In this document: positions 10,745 to 22,528 of the stretch, in pieces
Layout: each line of letters begins with the position of its first letter
Numbering within the stretch: position 1 is the stretch's first letter
NCBI GenBank assembly: GCA_029204225.1
Contig: MU832157.1
Span: 20,397 to 84,396, forward strand
Source: Diphasiastrum complanatum
Lineage: Eukaryota; Streptophyta; Lycopodiopsida; Lycopodiales; Lycopodiaceae
Direction: 5' to 3'
DNA length: 64,000 nucleotides
The notes under the pieces: generated by a model
The model's input: the letters and a program-made list of their open reading frames with translations, nothing else
Told to the model about the DNA's origin: nothing
Database searches by the model: none
Translations under genes and position numbers: made by a program

Positions 10745-11222
10745 TATGGCTAAAGAATCGAGTCAATCGGTTCTTTATTTAATGAAGATAGGCTGGATGG
10801 CACAAACTATTCTTTGTGGTACTAAACGATAAGAACCTTCTTATGGCAAAAGGTTCATGGGAAGTAGTTAATGGTGACGAAGAGAGGCCGCCTACCTTGG
10901 CACCTACTACACCAAGTAGAGCAACTACTTCATCATCAAAGGTTGTGTCTTCCAATGAGCAAAAGAAGTGGGATCGACGAGATGCACAAGCACATTCTGT
11001 CGTTGCATTATCGGTGAAGAGATCTATCCTTCCACATATTAGATCTTGCAAGACTTCCAAAAGTGCTTGGGAGACTCTTGCCAAGATGTTTCAAGTAAAG
11101 AATGCGGCAAAAGTGGTATATCTTCGAAATCGACTTTCTATCTTGAAGATGCAAGAAGGTGATTTGTGCTATCATAAAGCCAAGCCAAACTTTATGACCA
11201 CCCTTCTCGTATGGAAAAACTA
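10745..11222 (+). pseudogene. Copia gag fragment
   Basis: The RLDGTNYSLWY signature at about 10785-10820 (spread over two frames) and KNLLMAKGSWEVVNGDEE, then NEQKKWDRRDAQAHSVVALS and AWETLAKMFQVKNAAKVVYL, are the N-terminal Ty1/Copia gag domain (UBN2 type) that packages element RNA. Two frameshifts near 10790-10820 and a stop at 11221-11223 break it, and zinc knuckle, protease and pol are absent. It is a solitary 5' piece on the plus strand. Confidence 0.8.
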
Positions 11223-11359
11223 GTCCCCTATGCATACTCTATGACCATCCTTCTTCTTAGTGAAATTCAAGAGCCACTAGAGTTATATGCTTGCATGCCC
11301 CTGCACCAATGTACCAACTACTAGCCATCTCCACACATGCAATCTCCAAAAAACATCAT

Positions 11360-11767
11360 TACGAAATGTAATGTAAGCGTACTTGACATCTAAAATTCTT
11401 CTCCTAGGGTTTCACGATTCTCCAAACTTGAACGGAATCACATTGAGATCATTTAGGAGCAAATAAGGTTGTTGTAGGTCCTCTGCACAACTACTATGAC
11501 TACCACTAGGAATATCTCTAACTCATGCAACATTCAAACTAGGGTTTCATGAGCTCCTCAAGGAGTTTGTGAGGGCTCCTCATATTTCAACAACCAATGT
11601 ATGGTTGGGTATGGTTGTTCAAGCTCTCTACAATGATGTAATTCTTGCCTTGATCTCATACTCTTATCGTCTTCAATCAGTTACCTAGGGCTTTGTTACC
11701 ACTAGGGTTTTATGCCAAGCAAAGTATTTGCAATTTCTTTCGATGCCCTATCTACATATCAGAGCGG
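11360..11767 (+). repeat. Possible LTR fragment ending at a primer-site relic
   Basis: The sequence carries CTAGGGTTTC-like words and ends CTATCTACA followed by TATCAGAGCGGC (11756-11767), the remains of the initiator-Met tRNA primer site with its leading TGG lost. That suggests the 3' end of a decayed Copia 5' LTR. No partner LTR was found and the left edge is a guess. Confidence 0.3.
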
Positions 11768-11995
11768 CACTACAACCACTATCCAATAATGTGATAGACG
11801 CCCAAATCAAAGTTTGTAACAGAACTTTGCTGCAATTGAAAAGCTTTTGCTTTTTGGAAAGTAAGTTTCAAGTCCTACTTCACAAATTTGATGGTTGAAT
11901 CAAATTTCTCATTGTTGGAAACCATGATAGCATTGATATGCAAGATAGATCTTCATCTCTTACTAATTTGAAGGAGTACATGGGAGAGATGTAAT

Positions 11996-12562
11996 CAAGA
12001 TGCAGTACACGTTCTGGATCATGATCCAGAACGCGTTCTGGATCACGATCTGGGAATTCCCGTTAGGGTTTCCCAGATTGCAAATTTTTTTGGTTTATTT
12101 TTTTTTCAAAAGTTGCCAATATGGGTATCATGCAAAAGCATTTCAAAAAAGCAGTTGTTACGCAGTTCTGTTGCTTGGTTTCAGATGGTTAACCCACAAA
12201 TTAGAAAACTTTTCAAAAAGCTTTTCAAAAACTTGCTGGTTGTCAGAACTTTCTGGTTGTTAGAATTGGCTGCATTCATTGGCTTCAGTAGATTTGCAAT
12301 GACTGTCCAGATCTGCAGCAATAATCTGCTCTTATTGGCTTCAGTATATCTGCATTCACTGTCCATATCTGCAGCAATAATCTGGCAAATCTGCTATTCA
12401 TTTCAATAGCAACCAGCAATGGATCTGGACACTGCCCAATGAGAAAAAAAATTGCAACTTTTTTTGCAATCCGGGACAACGTTTCTGGTCCTGGATCGCT
12501 GGCGATCCAGATCGCACGATACGGATCGTTTTTGCAGCGGATTGCGATCCGCTGCAACATTG
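11996..12562 (+). mobile_element. hAT-like MITE, copy 2
   Basis: This 567-bp copy of the 423-884 element is flanked by a perfect 8-bp duplication GATGTAAT (11988-11995 and 12563-12570). It begins CAAGATGCAG and ends CTGCAACATTG. Compared with copy 1 it has a longer left part containing a 22-bp palindrome at 12011-12032, and it keeps the right-hand palindromes at 12493-12508 and 12534-12555. There is no ORF of note. The intact duplication and shared body with copy 1 define the family. Confidence 0.85.
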
Positions 12563-12570
12563 GATGTAAT

Positions 12571-14020
12571 TATCAATTATAAAATCGTAAAAAGACTTAG
12601 TGGGTAAACGGTTGTCATTGGGCCGCACTGACATGGTCATAAATGAAACGAAATAAGATTGATCTCCTAAAATTAGAAGTGAGCCGGGTCAATAGGCCAC
12701 ACCATACATGTCCTATGTTGAGAGGAGCACGTCAGGGACATGGTGACAAGATGGATATAGCAAACTCCTGCATGTCGAGTTCACGTGTTTAAGCATTATT
12801 AGCTGAGTTGCATTTCCCATGTGTTAGGCTAGGAGGATGTTGGGAGAATAAGGGTGAGAGGCTAAAGGGGATGCCTCGTTTTTCTGAACTGCAGTTGACA
12901 CTCTTATCCAATTCAAATCAGACTTTCGGCTGATTCATAGAAAATCAATACCTACATCATCCTGAATCCCAATCTATCTCATTATAAATGATGGAAAGTG
13001 ACATCCGCATTGAGAAGCTTATCGCAAGAAATTGCAACACAAATTTTGCCATCTCATCATATCATAAAGGTGCATCATTAAGAAGCGGATCATGGAAAAT
13101 CCGAAGTGTAACCATCCATCAAAATTTATATGTACTTGTCTCTGTTTTCATGTAATGAGAATCTTAAAGGAAGCTACTACATACAATGATAGACTGCAGA
13201 AACATATGCACTCTCTTAGGGTTATGAGGAGCAATACCTTGTCATGAAATCTTCAAAGATCAGAGCTATTTCCTTTTGCTTGGCCATTGAGAGAAACAGG
13301 AGCTTTTTTTCACTGAAGCTTGAAAAGCAAGCAGCTCTATATGATATCACTATTTGATTACGGAAGAACGCTCAAGAGTGCTGACTGTCGTTGTCCTTTC
13401 CCCCTTTTCTGAGTGCCATATTTTGCTGACAGCCAGGATTGTTGTTGTTCAATGTTCACTGAGATGCAGAACGAAACCGTTTTTTTTCATCTGGCATATG
13501 TGTTGATGTACTGTTGAGGATCCATACTATCCACTGCCGCAAAATCTACTGATGTCTACGAGGTTTCATCAAATTGCGCATCTATCTACCTGCCTATGGT
13601 GTTCAACTTCTGAGTTGCAAGTGCTTTCTTTCACAATAAATTTCCTTCCATTGTTGTGCTGCCTCCTTTCCTTGCGGTAAACCCTAAACCCGTGCTGCCA
13701 GTTACGGTACTTGACGTGGTGGTCCCTTGGAGAAATCGCAGCAACATAAAACTTAATTCAGACAACTATTAATTCCACAGGGGCAGATGAGGTAAGTTCA
13801 ATACACCATGTTGTTGCTACATATAAGGCTCCATGGGAAATAGTGATGTCAAAAAGTCATACTTACTCGAGAAACAAAATCTCTCTAGCTAGCTGGTTAG
13901 GGGAAGCATGACTCTTTCCAAACCTGGTAGAAGTTGCATGTCTCCTACTAAATATAGGACAGTGTGCGTGAGTAAGTGTAGAATGAAACAATCTCTAATG
14001 GCTGATTGTCAACAAGAGTT
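12571..14020. other. No gene seen
   Basis: No supported coding region on either strand. A few short ORFs lack splice sites or similarity that I can recognise. Confidence 0.3.
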
Positions 14021-14023
14021 CAT

Positions 14024-14420
14024 GTTAAAGCATAAAGCTCCTGGAAGTGTTGAAGACCATCAATTTGGTCTCCCCAATGTTAATTCCCTAGGCCCAATTT
14101 CGAGCAGAAGTCATTAAGGCAATCAAGTTGTCGTTGTAGACACCACATCATCCGCATAAAGAACGATGACATTCATCTCAGCTTGCTTACTGTTATGGAT
14201 GTACAATATATTTCGAAGACCTATGTTGGTCCCTGCTTTATTGATGCCCCCTTCAATCTAAGTATATTACAAGTGATTGTAGCAGTGAAGATAAAGTTGG
14301 GGATCTTAGCTTTAATCTTGACGCTAGCTTCCTCTAAGGGCCTCTCGATAATCATAATTAGGATTTATACCAATCATTTTACAACTTATGGATTTAATGT
14401 CAATGATTGTCTTTATTGGA
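14024..14420 (-). mobile_element. LINE fragment (same family as 8.1-9.3 kb)
   Basis: The minus strand reads a degraded block 4 (IKQGPT near 14240), then VIVLYADDVV at about 14175-14145, followed by sequence matching the 8650-8790 RT helix. This is the collinear version of the segments that are inverted relative to each other at 8650-9330. It is truncated at both ends and adjoins an RT relic on the other strand at about 14560. Confidence 0.7.
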
Positions 14421-14563
14421 TTTATAGGAGATGCTTAGAATGTTCCTTTGTAGGACCTGTAAACTATTGTCATGTTGTTTTGTCTTTATCTTTGTCTCAT
14501 TTGGCTTCCAACCCTTCTGATACCGCAACCTGGCATGCCTTTTGGGTGTTTTCTCGGTGATGT

Positions 14564-15645
14564 TTGCCTCTGGCTCCTTGGGGTGGTGATGTTGGTCTCT
14601 ATGAATCATGTAACAAAATTTGGAGATTGAAAAAGTTTGCAAGAGGAGCATTTCCTTCGGTGTCATGCGCTTGCTACTTAGCAAGATTTTGTATCAGATT
14701 TTGTTTTGTCCCACCTGTTCATCGTCAGTTGCATCATTATGTTTTACTTGGGCAAGTGGGAGAGCATTCTCGTGCGGCTCGTGTTGTAGCTCCTATGAGT
14801 CCATCAATTCCTTCAGGCCTTGGAGCTTATGGTAGTCTCCCCTCTTTTGTTGAGGACTTCGAACAAGATTATGATCTCCAACTAGCGAAATCTCATTATC
14901 GTAATGCTTTTTTTCGCAATCCTCATCTTTCAGCTGGAGATCCTTCTAGAATGGTTTCAAGCATCTTCATGATTGTTTTTCTCCTGATGATTCTACTAAT
15001 GGGTTTGGTTTGCTCTTTCAAGTTTGCTCTTCAGTAGCATGTGAACATATTTCTTTCACCGTTGCTCGCATTTTTGGTGCTACTCGTTGATAGCCTTGGA
15101 GAAGTCTAACGCATCTGATTGTTGTTGGAGAGGTTTTATACAAATCGATTTCTCGAGCCCTTGGTTTTCAAATTCATGACAGTTTTCATGAGTACCTTTT
15201 TCCTCATCATTTTGGTTGTGCTACTGCTGGTGGTTGTGACACTATCATACATGCTTTATGTGCTACTTTGGATCTTCATCCAGATTGGGTTGTCTTTCAA
15301 GTGGATGTTTCAAACGCTTTCAATACCATTTCTAGAAAGGCTATTTTTCAACAACTTCGTGCGGCTCAAGGTCTATTTGCTCAACTCATTCCATCTGTTT
15401 GGTCTTTTTATTTCATGGACATGCCTTTATATTTTAGTAATGTTTCTCACTTGAGTGATGTTTCAATTATCCCTTCTATTGATGGTACCAGGCTAGATGA
15501 CCCTTTGGGTGGTCCTCTTTTTGCTTTGGCACACTTTCGTGCATTACAAGATTCTTTTGTTGCTTCTCCATCATGTTTGTTTTCCTCTATTATTGATGAC
15601 ACTCATATTGTGGGACCTACTAATGATGTCATTCTAGCTACATGA
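14564..15645 (+). pseudogene. Reverse transcriptase relic, distinct non-LTR lineage
   Basis: Frames on the plus strand chain into one protein: PSFVEDFEQDYDLQLAKSHY, then after a shift near 14955 CFSPDDSTNGFGLLFQVC, then GEVLYKSISRALGFQIHDSF (15127-15190), a GGCDTIIHAL block, and WVVFQVDVSNAFNTISRKA (about 15286-15342) with the first catalytic Asp. DPLGGPLFALAHFRAL follows (block 4) and IIDDTHIVGP (about 15590-15620), the palm motif with A changed to I. Its D-V-S-N-A-F and D-D-T-H motifs differ from the YADD LINEs elsewhere in the window, so it is another lineage. At least three frameshifts inactivate it. The reading may continue to about 15665, where the next gene begins. Confidence 0.7.
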
Positions 15646-15649
15646 AAAT

Positions 15650-18600
15650 GTGTCACAATTGGAATCGGACTTTCAAAAATTGGGTTACATCAAAGAACTT
15701 GGATCTTTTCTTGTTTCGGTGAAAAAACTTGGAGAACCATAGATGGAGGTATCTGACTTAGATCTACAACAATGGGGCTCAGTGTGGCAAGAAGTGAATC
15801 GAGAATTTGAAGAGGATTTGATGCATAACCTGGAATGGAGAGATCTTTCCAACAAGAAATTTCTTGTGTGGGATGGAAAACATCGTGTTGTAGCATGGAT
15901 GTCAAAAATTAAGGAATGTAAGTAAAGTGGCTGATTATGTAGTTATTTTTTTTAACAATAAATAATTTATGTGTAGTTCCTCAATTTATGTCCATTCTTT
16001 GTGTGTAGATTTTCCAAACATGAAAGCCATGCACGTGAGAGTTGATTGCAGCTTTTTGGGGGTGAGCAGAGCACAAGAGGGTGAACTTATATTGGCTCTC
16101 CACTCTTGCCTTTGTTACAAGCATCGCAGGACGTCAAGCATGCTGCATCTTTGATATTGACTCTAGTGAATGCTATATTCCATTATCCATTCTGACACAA
16201 TTTTAAGTCAATAGATGTTTGACTTTCTTGTTGAATGCTTTCAGATTGACTAGGGTGTTTACACCTCACACATTGGCCCGTGACATTTTCATGATGCAAA
16301 AGTTTGGTCTTTCCAACAAGGAAACCTTACTTAAACATTTATCTGCAGAAGACAAAAGTTGGATGGAGTTAGAAATGAAAAGAGAGTGAAGAGGTGCTAG
16401 CCTTGGTATAATGTGCCCATGCCTATCATTAGTTAGCTCGTATATAAGGTATCTCTCATTGATAAACTTATAATTTATGTCTGTATGGGTATTTTGTTGC
16501 AAGTGTCATTAATTTTGTCTCTCGATATAATATAATTCTATATGAATATTAGGATGAGTTTCTAAGGATGGTCGAGGACGGCGCTTCGAGGATAGATAGA
16601 GATAATTTGTCACTACATGAATGCCAACTTCAATATGAAGCCATTGTATAGGTGTGTTTGATTCCTCTCCCGTGTCATTTGGATTCTTATAAGTCACACC
16701 ATCTATTTAATTGTCGTTTAACTCCAGGCTATGGAGAACACATTGATAAATAGGGGATATGGGTTGGTAGCAATTGCCAACCCTACCAATGGCCAAGGTT
16801 TTTTTCACGTCATATACAATTTGGATTGGAGTTTAAAGGGTTTGATGGTCACTGAGGACAAGCTCCAATTTATTGCTTCTTCTAGCATCGGCCTAGCAAA
16901 GTAAGTACAATTCATTGCTTCTTCCAATTGTTTTTTGATTCAAACAATGTTCATGATTTATATATATGTTTGTGATTTCAGAAAAAAAAAAAAAAAAGTG
17001 GTTGCATGCCTACAAGCAGCAAAGGGATGCTCTTGGAATCCCCGCAGATAATAAAAACTTTTGTCGGTATATAGCGAAAGAAACATATTGGTGGCAAATG
17101 ATAGAGATGGCCGAGCAAATTGTTGCACAATTGTCAACAGAGAAAGGCGATTCTTCTCTTCCGGATGGAGATGAGATTTTTTTTTAAGAAGCAGCGAACA
17201 AATCACTTCCATATCGCTTTTCCAAACATACAAAAAGACATAAAGAACTCAACCACAGAAGCAAGCAGCCACAATTGCTTATTTCTGCAAAGAGACTAGT
17301 GTATAGGTTTGCCACTACAAACATTTTTTGCAAATAATTTCATATTTTGTTTTCACCTGTACTACAGTCATTAATTTTTTTTTTTCTTCCAAATGGCTAC
17401 TCTCTCTAATCGAAGGCAAGGCCATATCTAGTTTACCAAGTGAGGTATCAGATTGGTTATTATGGGGCGGACCCCACTCCATGTACCCAAGCGATTGAAC
17501 AAATAGAGAGATATCGACCTGGGAAAGGAAAATTGCCCATGGTGGCTAGACTATCCAGAAGGACATATACATCCTTCTGAAAAGGTAAAGTGTGCCCAAA
17601 GGCAAGCTATACGCCAAGGCAAAAAGACCAATCCAGAACTTCCTCACCAAGGTTCAGCCTCAAAGACTCGAATGCTTAGATCTGACGTTAGAGGAGAGCT
17701 AAGGACAAAACAGGCTTTGGATCTGCAAGACACGGTAGAATCTCAAGATTCATTGCATATGATATCGGATGAAACACCTGTTGATGAAGACTTCCAAGAA
17801 GTGGATGCCATGAATGAAGGTAGTAACGTATTTTCCAACCTTTTGTATTCCATATGCTTCTCACAAGGCACTTTCTTTTAGATGTTGTGCAATGTGTTGT
17901 TTATGTTTGATGATGTTAGATTTGTTATCAGATATGAGAGAAAAAGCTTTGAAGGCTGATGTATAAGGTTGCCAAGAAGAAGAAAAACAGCCCATACAAA
18001 AATCTCAAAATATTTTGCACGCACTATCTTGTTCCTAGAATGACTACATGTCATAATCCAGCTACAACTGCTGCCATGCTTGTTTGGGCAAACTTTCCCA
18101 CTTCACTCAGTGTCATGCAATACAGAGATGAGTTGACCGTTCCCGCATGGAACATGTTCTCCATAGACCTTGCCTCAGTGCTCTGAAAATTAGCAAGACG
18201 TATGTGGCAAATCAAGGATGGTTCATAAGCACATGCGTCTCTGAGCAGTTTCCAATCATACACTCTATTGTTGAGGCATTTGGTTTTTCACTTCATCGTT
18301 GCCTGAATGTGTTCAGCCATAAAGGCTATGGTAGACAAGATCCACAAGAAAAGGTATTGCCAAGATATTTTTGCATGGTTTATTTGTTTAGGCATTTGAC
18401 ATTGTTTTTCTTCACTAACATGAATAATTCACAGGTGGTCCTTCTTCTTGTAGCCATGTATTATCGCTCAGGGTGTTCCATTCCCACACTCCGTAGGAGA
18501 GATGCCGATCGTTTGGATAAAAAGGCATTCTCCACAAAGGCAAATTATGTTATGGACTTGAATAGAGACACCTTAACATGCATCAATGGAGTGGTTTGTC

Positions 18601-18899
18601 ACGGTGGTGCTGAGAGGTTACCTAGCTTTTGTAGGTTCACTAAATTCTAACTTTTAAGTAGCATTACTACATATTGTGTTGAATAATCATCGTATATTCT
18701 CTTTGCCTTGAAACATGATTTTGTTTATTGCAGATATATACTTGAGTTGTTCACACGTCCTGGAGATGTCGTGATAGACCTCTTTGTCGGGACAGGAAAC
18801 ATGGCAAAGGAGGCATCGAAGAGCAACATGCATTGTGTCTGTATTGAGGAAGATGAGGAGATGTACAACATTTTCTTGAAGAAGTTAGAAAACATCTAG
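15650..18899 (+). pseudogene. Multi-exon gene relic with C-terminal N4/N6-type DNA methyltransferase domain
   Basis: Exon-like blocks with plausible GT-AG borders: 15743-15917 (donor gtaagt), from 16009, 16245-16388, 16553-16650, 16728-16900 (donor gtaagt), 16982-about 17310, 17520-17820, about 18040-18354, 18436-18630 and 18733-18899 (TAG). The C-terminal part has the order of a beta-class amino-methyltransferase: a motif IV site reading NFPT instead of DPPY (about 18088-18102), NQGWFISTCVSEQF and EAFGFSLHRCLNVFSH, then ELFTRPGDVVIDLFVGTGN (motif X/I, SAM binding, about 18745-18800) and CVCIEEDEE. Frames shift at an A16 run (16982-16997), at a T9 run (17177-17185) and near 18183, and an in-frame stop lies at 15740-15742. 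It lies directly downstream of an RT relic on the same strand. Either a decayed gene or homopolymer sequence errors; I favour decay. Confidence 0.55.
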
Positions 18900-21800
18900 T
18901 GTCTTCCACATACAATTTTGATTCCAGGCCACAGTATCCATTGACAAGTCCACAAAACTATAATTATATGTTGGCATGCTTAATATTCATCAATATTTTG
19001 AGAATGTGCCTTGTTTGTTGTTGGAGATAATTTTCAAGTTGTATTTTAATTTTAAACAATATTTTAAGTTTAATTTAAAACTGCTATGGGCAAGTTTTAA
19101 ACTCAAAATTATTCAAAACCCTTAAGTTCAAATGGTGAAATAGCTAGTTTGATGACCATTGTATCATGATGACACATTTAGCTTCAAATTTTTACATGTA
19201 AACATTTTACTAGAAGTTACAATATTTTTGGTGGAAAAGTTACAAAAAAGTGTTAGATCTGTTCATTTTTCAAAGGGTTATTAAGCCCTATGCCCTTTGA
19301 CATTCCAAACGATCAACCTATTAAGTAGAAAACTCTTGCTGCTCACCTGTATTTCATACTCATCATAAGTATTATGAGGAGAAGACACGTTAAAAAGATA
19401 CAGCTGACATTGACCAATTTCCATCCACCCAGAAAAGTACTACAGGTCTACACTAGAACCTAATGTGAAAAACATATTGGTAATTGTTGTTTTTCTTGGC
19501 AATTCAAGTCGTTTTCTAGCCTACGCAGACCTATCCCACAAGTTTACAACATGTCGTAGCCTCAAAAGCATGGGAGCACCCTATGGTCCCATTTACAACC
19601 ATTGAAAATACATTTTTGAAAATGTAATGGTATTTATTATCATCAATAGCTAGAGGTCTTAGTGAATTTATGGACGATGGAGATACTATGTTCTTCATGG
19701 AGGCACATGAGAGTCAAAAGCATCACTTACCGACCTTTCTCGAGTTCACTTAAAACTTGGTTAACTAGGAAAGATGAGACCAATGAGAGATGACCAGGTA
19801 ACGTTGCTTCTTTATATAGAGATATACTACGACTAGTACTGATAATGATGAGACAAGGCAAGCCACGATATAGTATATGGGTCTTGATAAAGATGTACAT
19901 ATTGCAACATGCTACTTCCCACCCAAAACAACACCAAGAGTGTTGGATTCTCATTTGCAGATCTATTGCTAGCATTATCGCTGCCTCTGGATGATCTTGA
20001 TGCCCGAACTGTTGGATGCTAGATGATGTTCAAGATGTGCATGCTAACCCACTAGGTGTCCAAGCACTTGTCAGAGAGGTGTTAGGTACTGTCAAAGTTT
20101 CAGCAAACAAGGATGGTCTAGCCACCACTCATGGTGAGTCTCTCTTGTAAATGGGTGAGTCTCCTTAGCAACTGGTCATTTATAATGGCCTGTCCATTTG
20201 ACCTGCTTCAAGTGATTTCACTACGAGACCATGCATCCACACCATGCTCTTTTGTTCCTTGTGCACTCCATTACACATTCAAATTCCCTCATGTCTCCAT
20301 ATACCGTATGACATGTCTCTCACAGTTATAGTGCTTTCCTAATTACAACTCGCTTGAGCACCCAAGCTAACTTTCGTACAATTAATCTTCATCAAGCTGC
20401 CTCTCTCTCCTCTCAATCCAAGACATATAATGCAATATTTGGATCCTAATATTTTTTTTCTCACAGTAAGTAGTATGCTAATGATTGTCACCACCTACAT
20501 CTCAACATCATCCAAGTCCTAAACCAAAATCCATCCAGCAAAGAACTTATTTGTTGTTGTGCACCATGTTGTCAAAGCATCAAGCATTTTTCTAAAGCTT
20601 GGGCGAATGTTAAAGCTTTAAGATTTGAGATAAACATACTTCGAATATGGATAAGCTTTTATGAGAGTAATCAAATTACCCCATTAATGCATTTACTTGT
20701 ATGCTTACAAATTTCTGTGTTTGAAAGAACTGGTTGATTCAATCGATTTGAACTTTCTATAAAGACTTGTAAATATATTGGTAGAAATGGTTGGGCATAT
20801 AGTCACAAAAGCATCAAGTAATCAGCTATATTGCATAAATGTTGTCAATCAACAAACACTTTAATTAAGCTCTTTTGGTAAGAAAGATGTTTTACATTTA
20901 GACTACATGTCTCCATTTTCTTCCTCTATATATAAAGAATCACTAACTAGCCCAAAACTGGACCGCACTCCTCTTGAAACTCCTAGCAAACTAGGTAAAT
21001 GAATTCCTCTTGAAATACCTTTAATCTGATACCCATATTAAAAAAAAATCGTGTTCCGAAAAAACCCTACGGGAAAGCCTAGATCACGTTCTAGAATGCG
21101 GGCTGCATTTGCGGACAAGGGGTGTATGCAAGATGACTTTCTAGTGCCTTAACATTGCTCCTCAATGAGCATTTGAAATTCATTGAATACGAAATTGGTA
21201 CAAGATAAGTGCCTTTTCTTGGAGATGTGCTTATGCAAGCACACTATTTGAATGGAGATAAACTAGCCTCCGTAATTAATATGGAACAAGAACATGTTTT
21301 CAAACTAGCTGATATAAAAAATTTGGCCAATGGGAATAAGCAAAGGTATATGTAACTAGCAATTAGAATAAAAGGTTCCACACTAGAGAAAGGCAAAAAT
21401 TTGAAATTAGGCAGGATTAAGCACACTAGATTGAAAATTGGGACTTGTCTAAAAAAGATAAAAGTATGTGGCATCACGGTCGGCCCATTTTTGGGGCTAG
21501 CATGCTGGTGCTTAACCATTTAGGCCACAAAGAAGTTGTCAAGTTGATTGTCAGCAAATAATCTAAACACCTTCATAAAGCATGACACCCAACTGCCTAG
21601 ACATAAATGTGCTATACAATAAATCAGGAAGATTGACAGAAAATAAGGTAGGATTTTCGTATGAAATTTATAGTGCATGAGAAACTTGCTCTACGCAATA
21701 GACATTTTGAGCTAGCTTGCACTAAGTACAAATTATGACAATTCACATGCTGAAAAAATTGACTTATAGGCCAGTCTGTTGAGAACCAACCTCCTTTTTT

Positions 21801-22528
21801 GCTACAATTAGAAATAGAAGTTTGTGAAAGAGGAGACCTCATATGCTAACTTCCAATCCGAAAAAAGGATCAGAGGGACATGAGATGCCAACCCAAACAA
21901 ATATAAAAGCTCAAATTAGGGTTGTGGTTGGATACATCATGAAATGTTGTCTTTTAAAGAAAATGCAAAAAATCAGCTTCGGAAGAATGGGTGGCATATA
22001 TGTTCATTCTGCATGTGTGTGATATAAAATGTGAAAAAATTTCCCATCTTTCATGTGGAACATGGTTTTTCTATTTTGATAAAAAAAAACATCAATCATT
22101 TAATTGTTTTGCACATACACTAACACATGGATCCCAAAAAAGTTCAAAACTGGATTTTACATTTGTGATCTCCCAACCTACTTATCCTAAACCCTAAATC
22201 CCCAATATACGGTTTAGGTTTTGTCATGACAAAGATAGTGCTTTTTTGGAAAATTGTTCTCCTAAAATCCTGATGCATGAGAAACCAGTAGACCCTACGA
22301 CAAAATCTTATCTTTTTTTTGGGAAGGAGGTAATGGATTCCATCCCTGATCGCTGGATCCATTAAGCTATACAAATTGGTGTCAGAGAAGTTTGATTCGA
22401 ACGCCAAAAAGATCGCTTCAAACACGAAAAAGCTCGCCAAAAATCATTCCCCTTCAATTGTAAACCGAGTTTGTTTTCACTTGATCCAAGATTAAAGCTA
22501 TCAATGCACACAAATAGAGGCAAAAAAG
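18900..22528. other. No gene seen apart from a MITE end
   Basis: AT-rich spacer. Short ORFs on both strands show no family motif. The only recognisable item is the MITE-like end at 21050-21111. Confidence 0.3.
21050..21111 (-). mobile_element. Probable 5' end of a third copy of the larger MITE
   Basis: Read on the minus strand from 21111, it starts CAAATGCAG, continues ATTCTAGAACGTGATCT and reaches CCCGTAGGGTTTT, parallel to the starts of the 423 and 11996 copies. Only about 60 bp match. The other end is missing, so no duplication can be tested. Confidence 0.4.

Noticed and set aside
19985-20145. Open frame of about 50 codons reading LDDVQDVHANPLGVQAL
   Set aside because: No splice sites, no start context and no family resemblance; too short to support.
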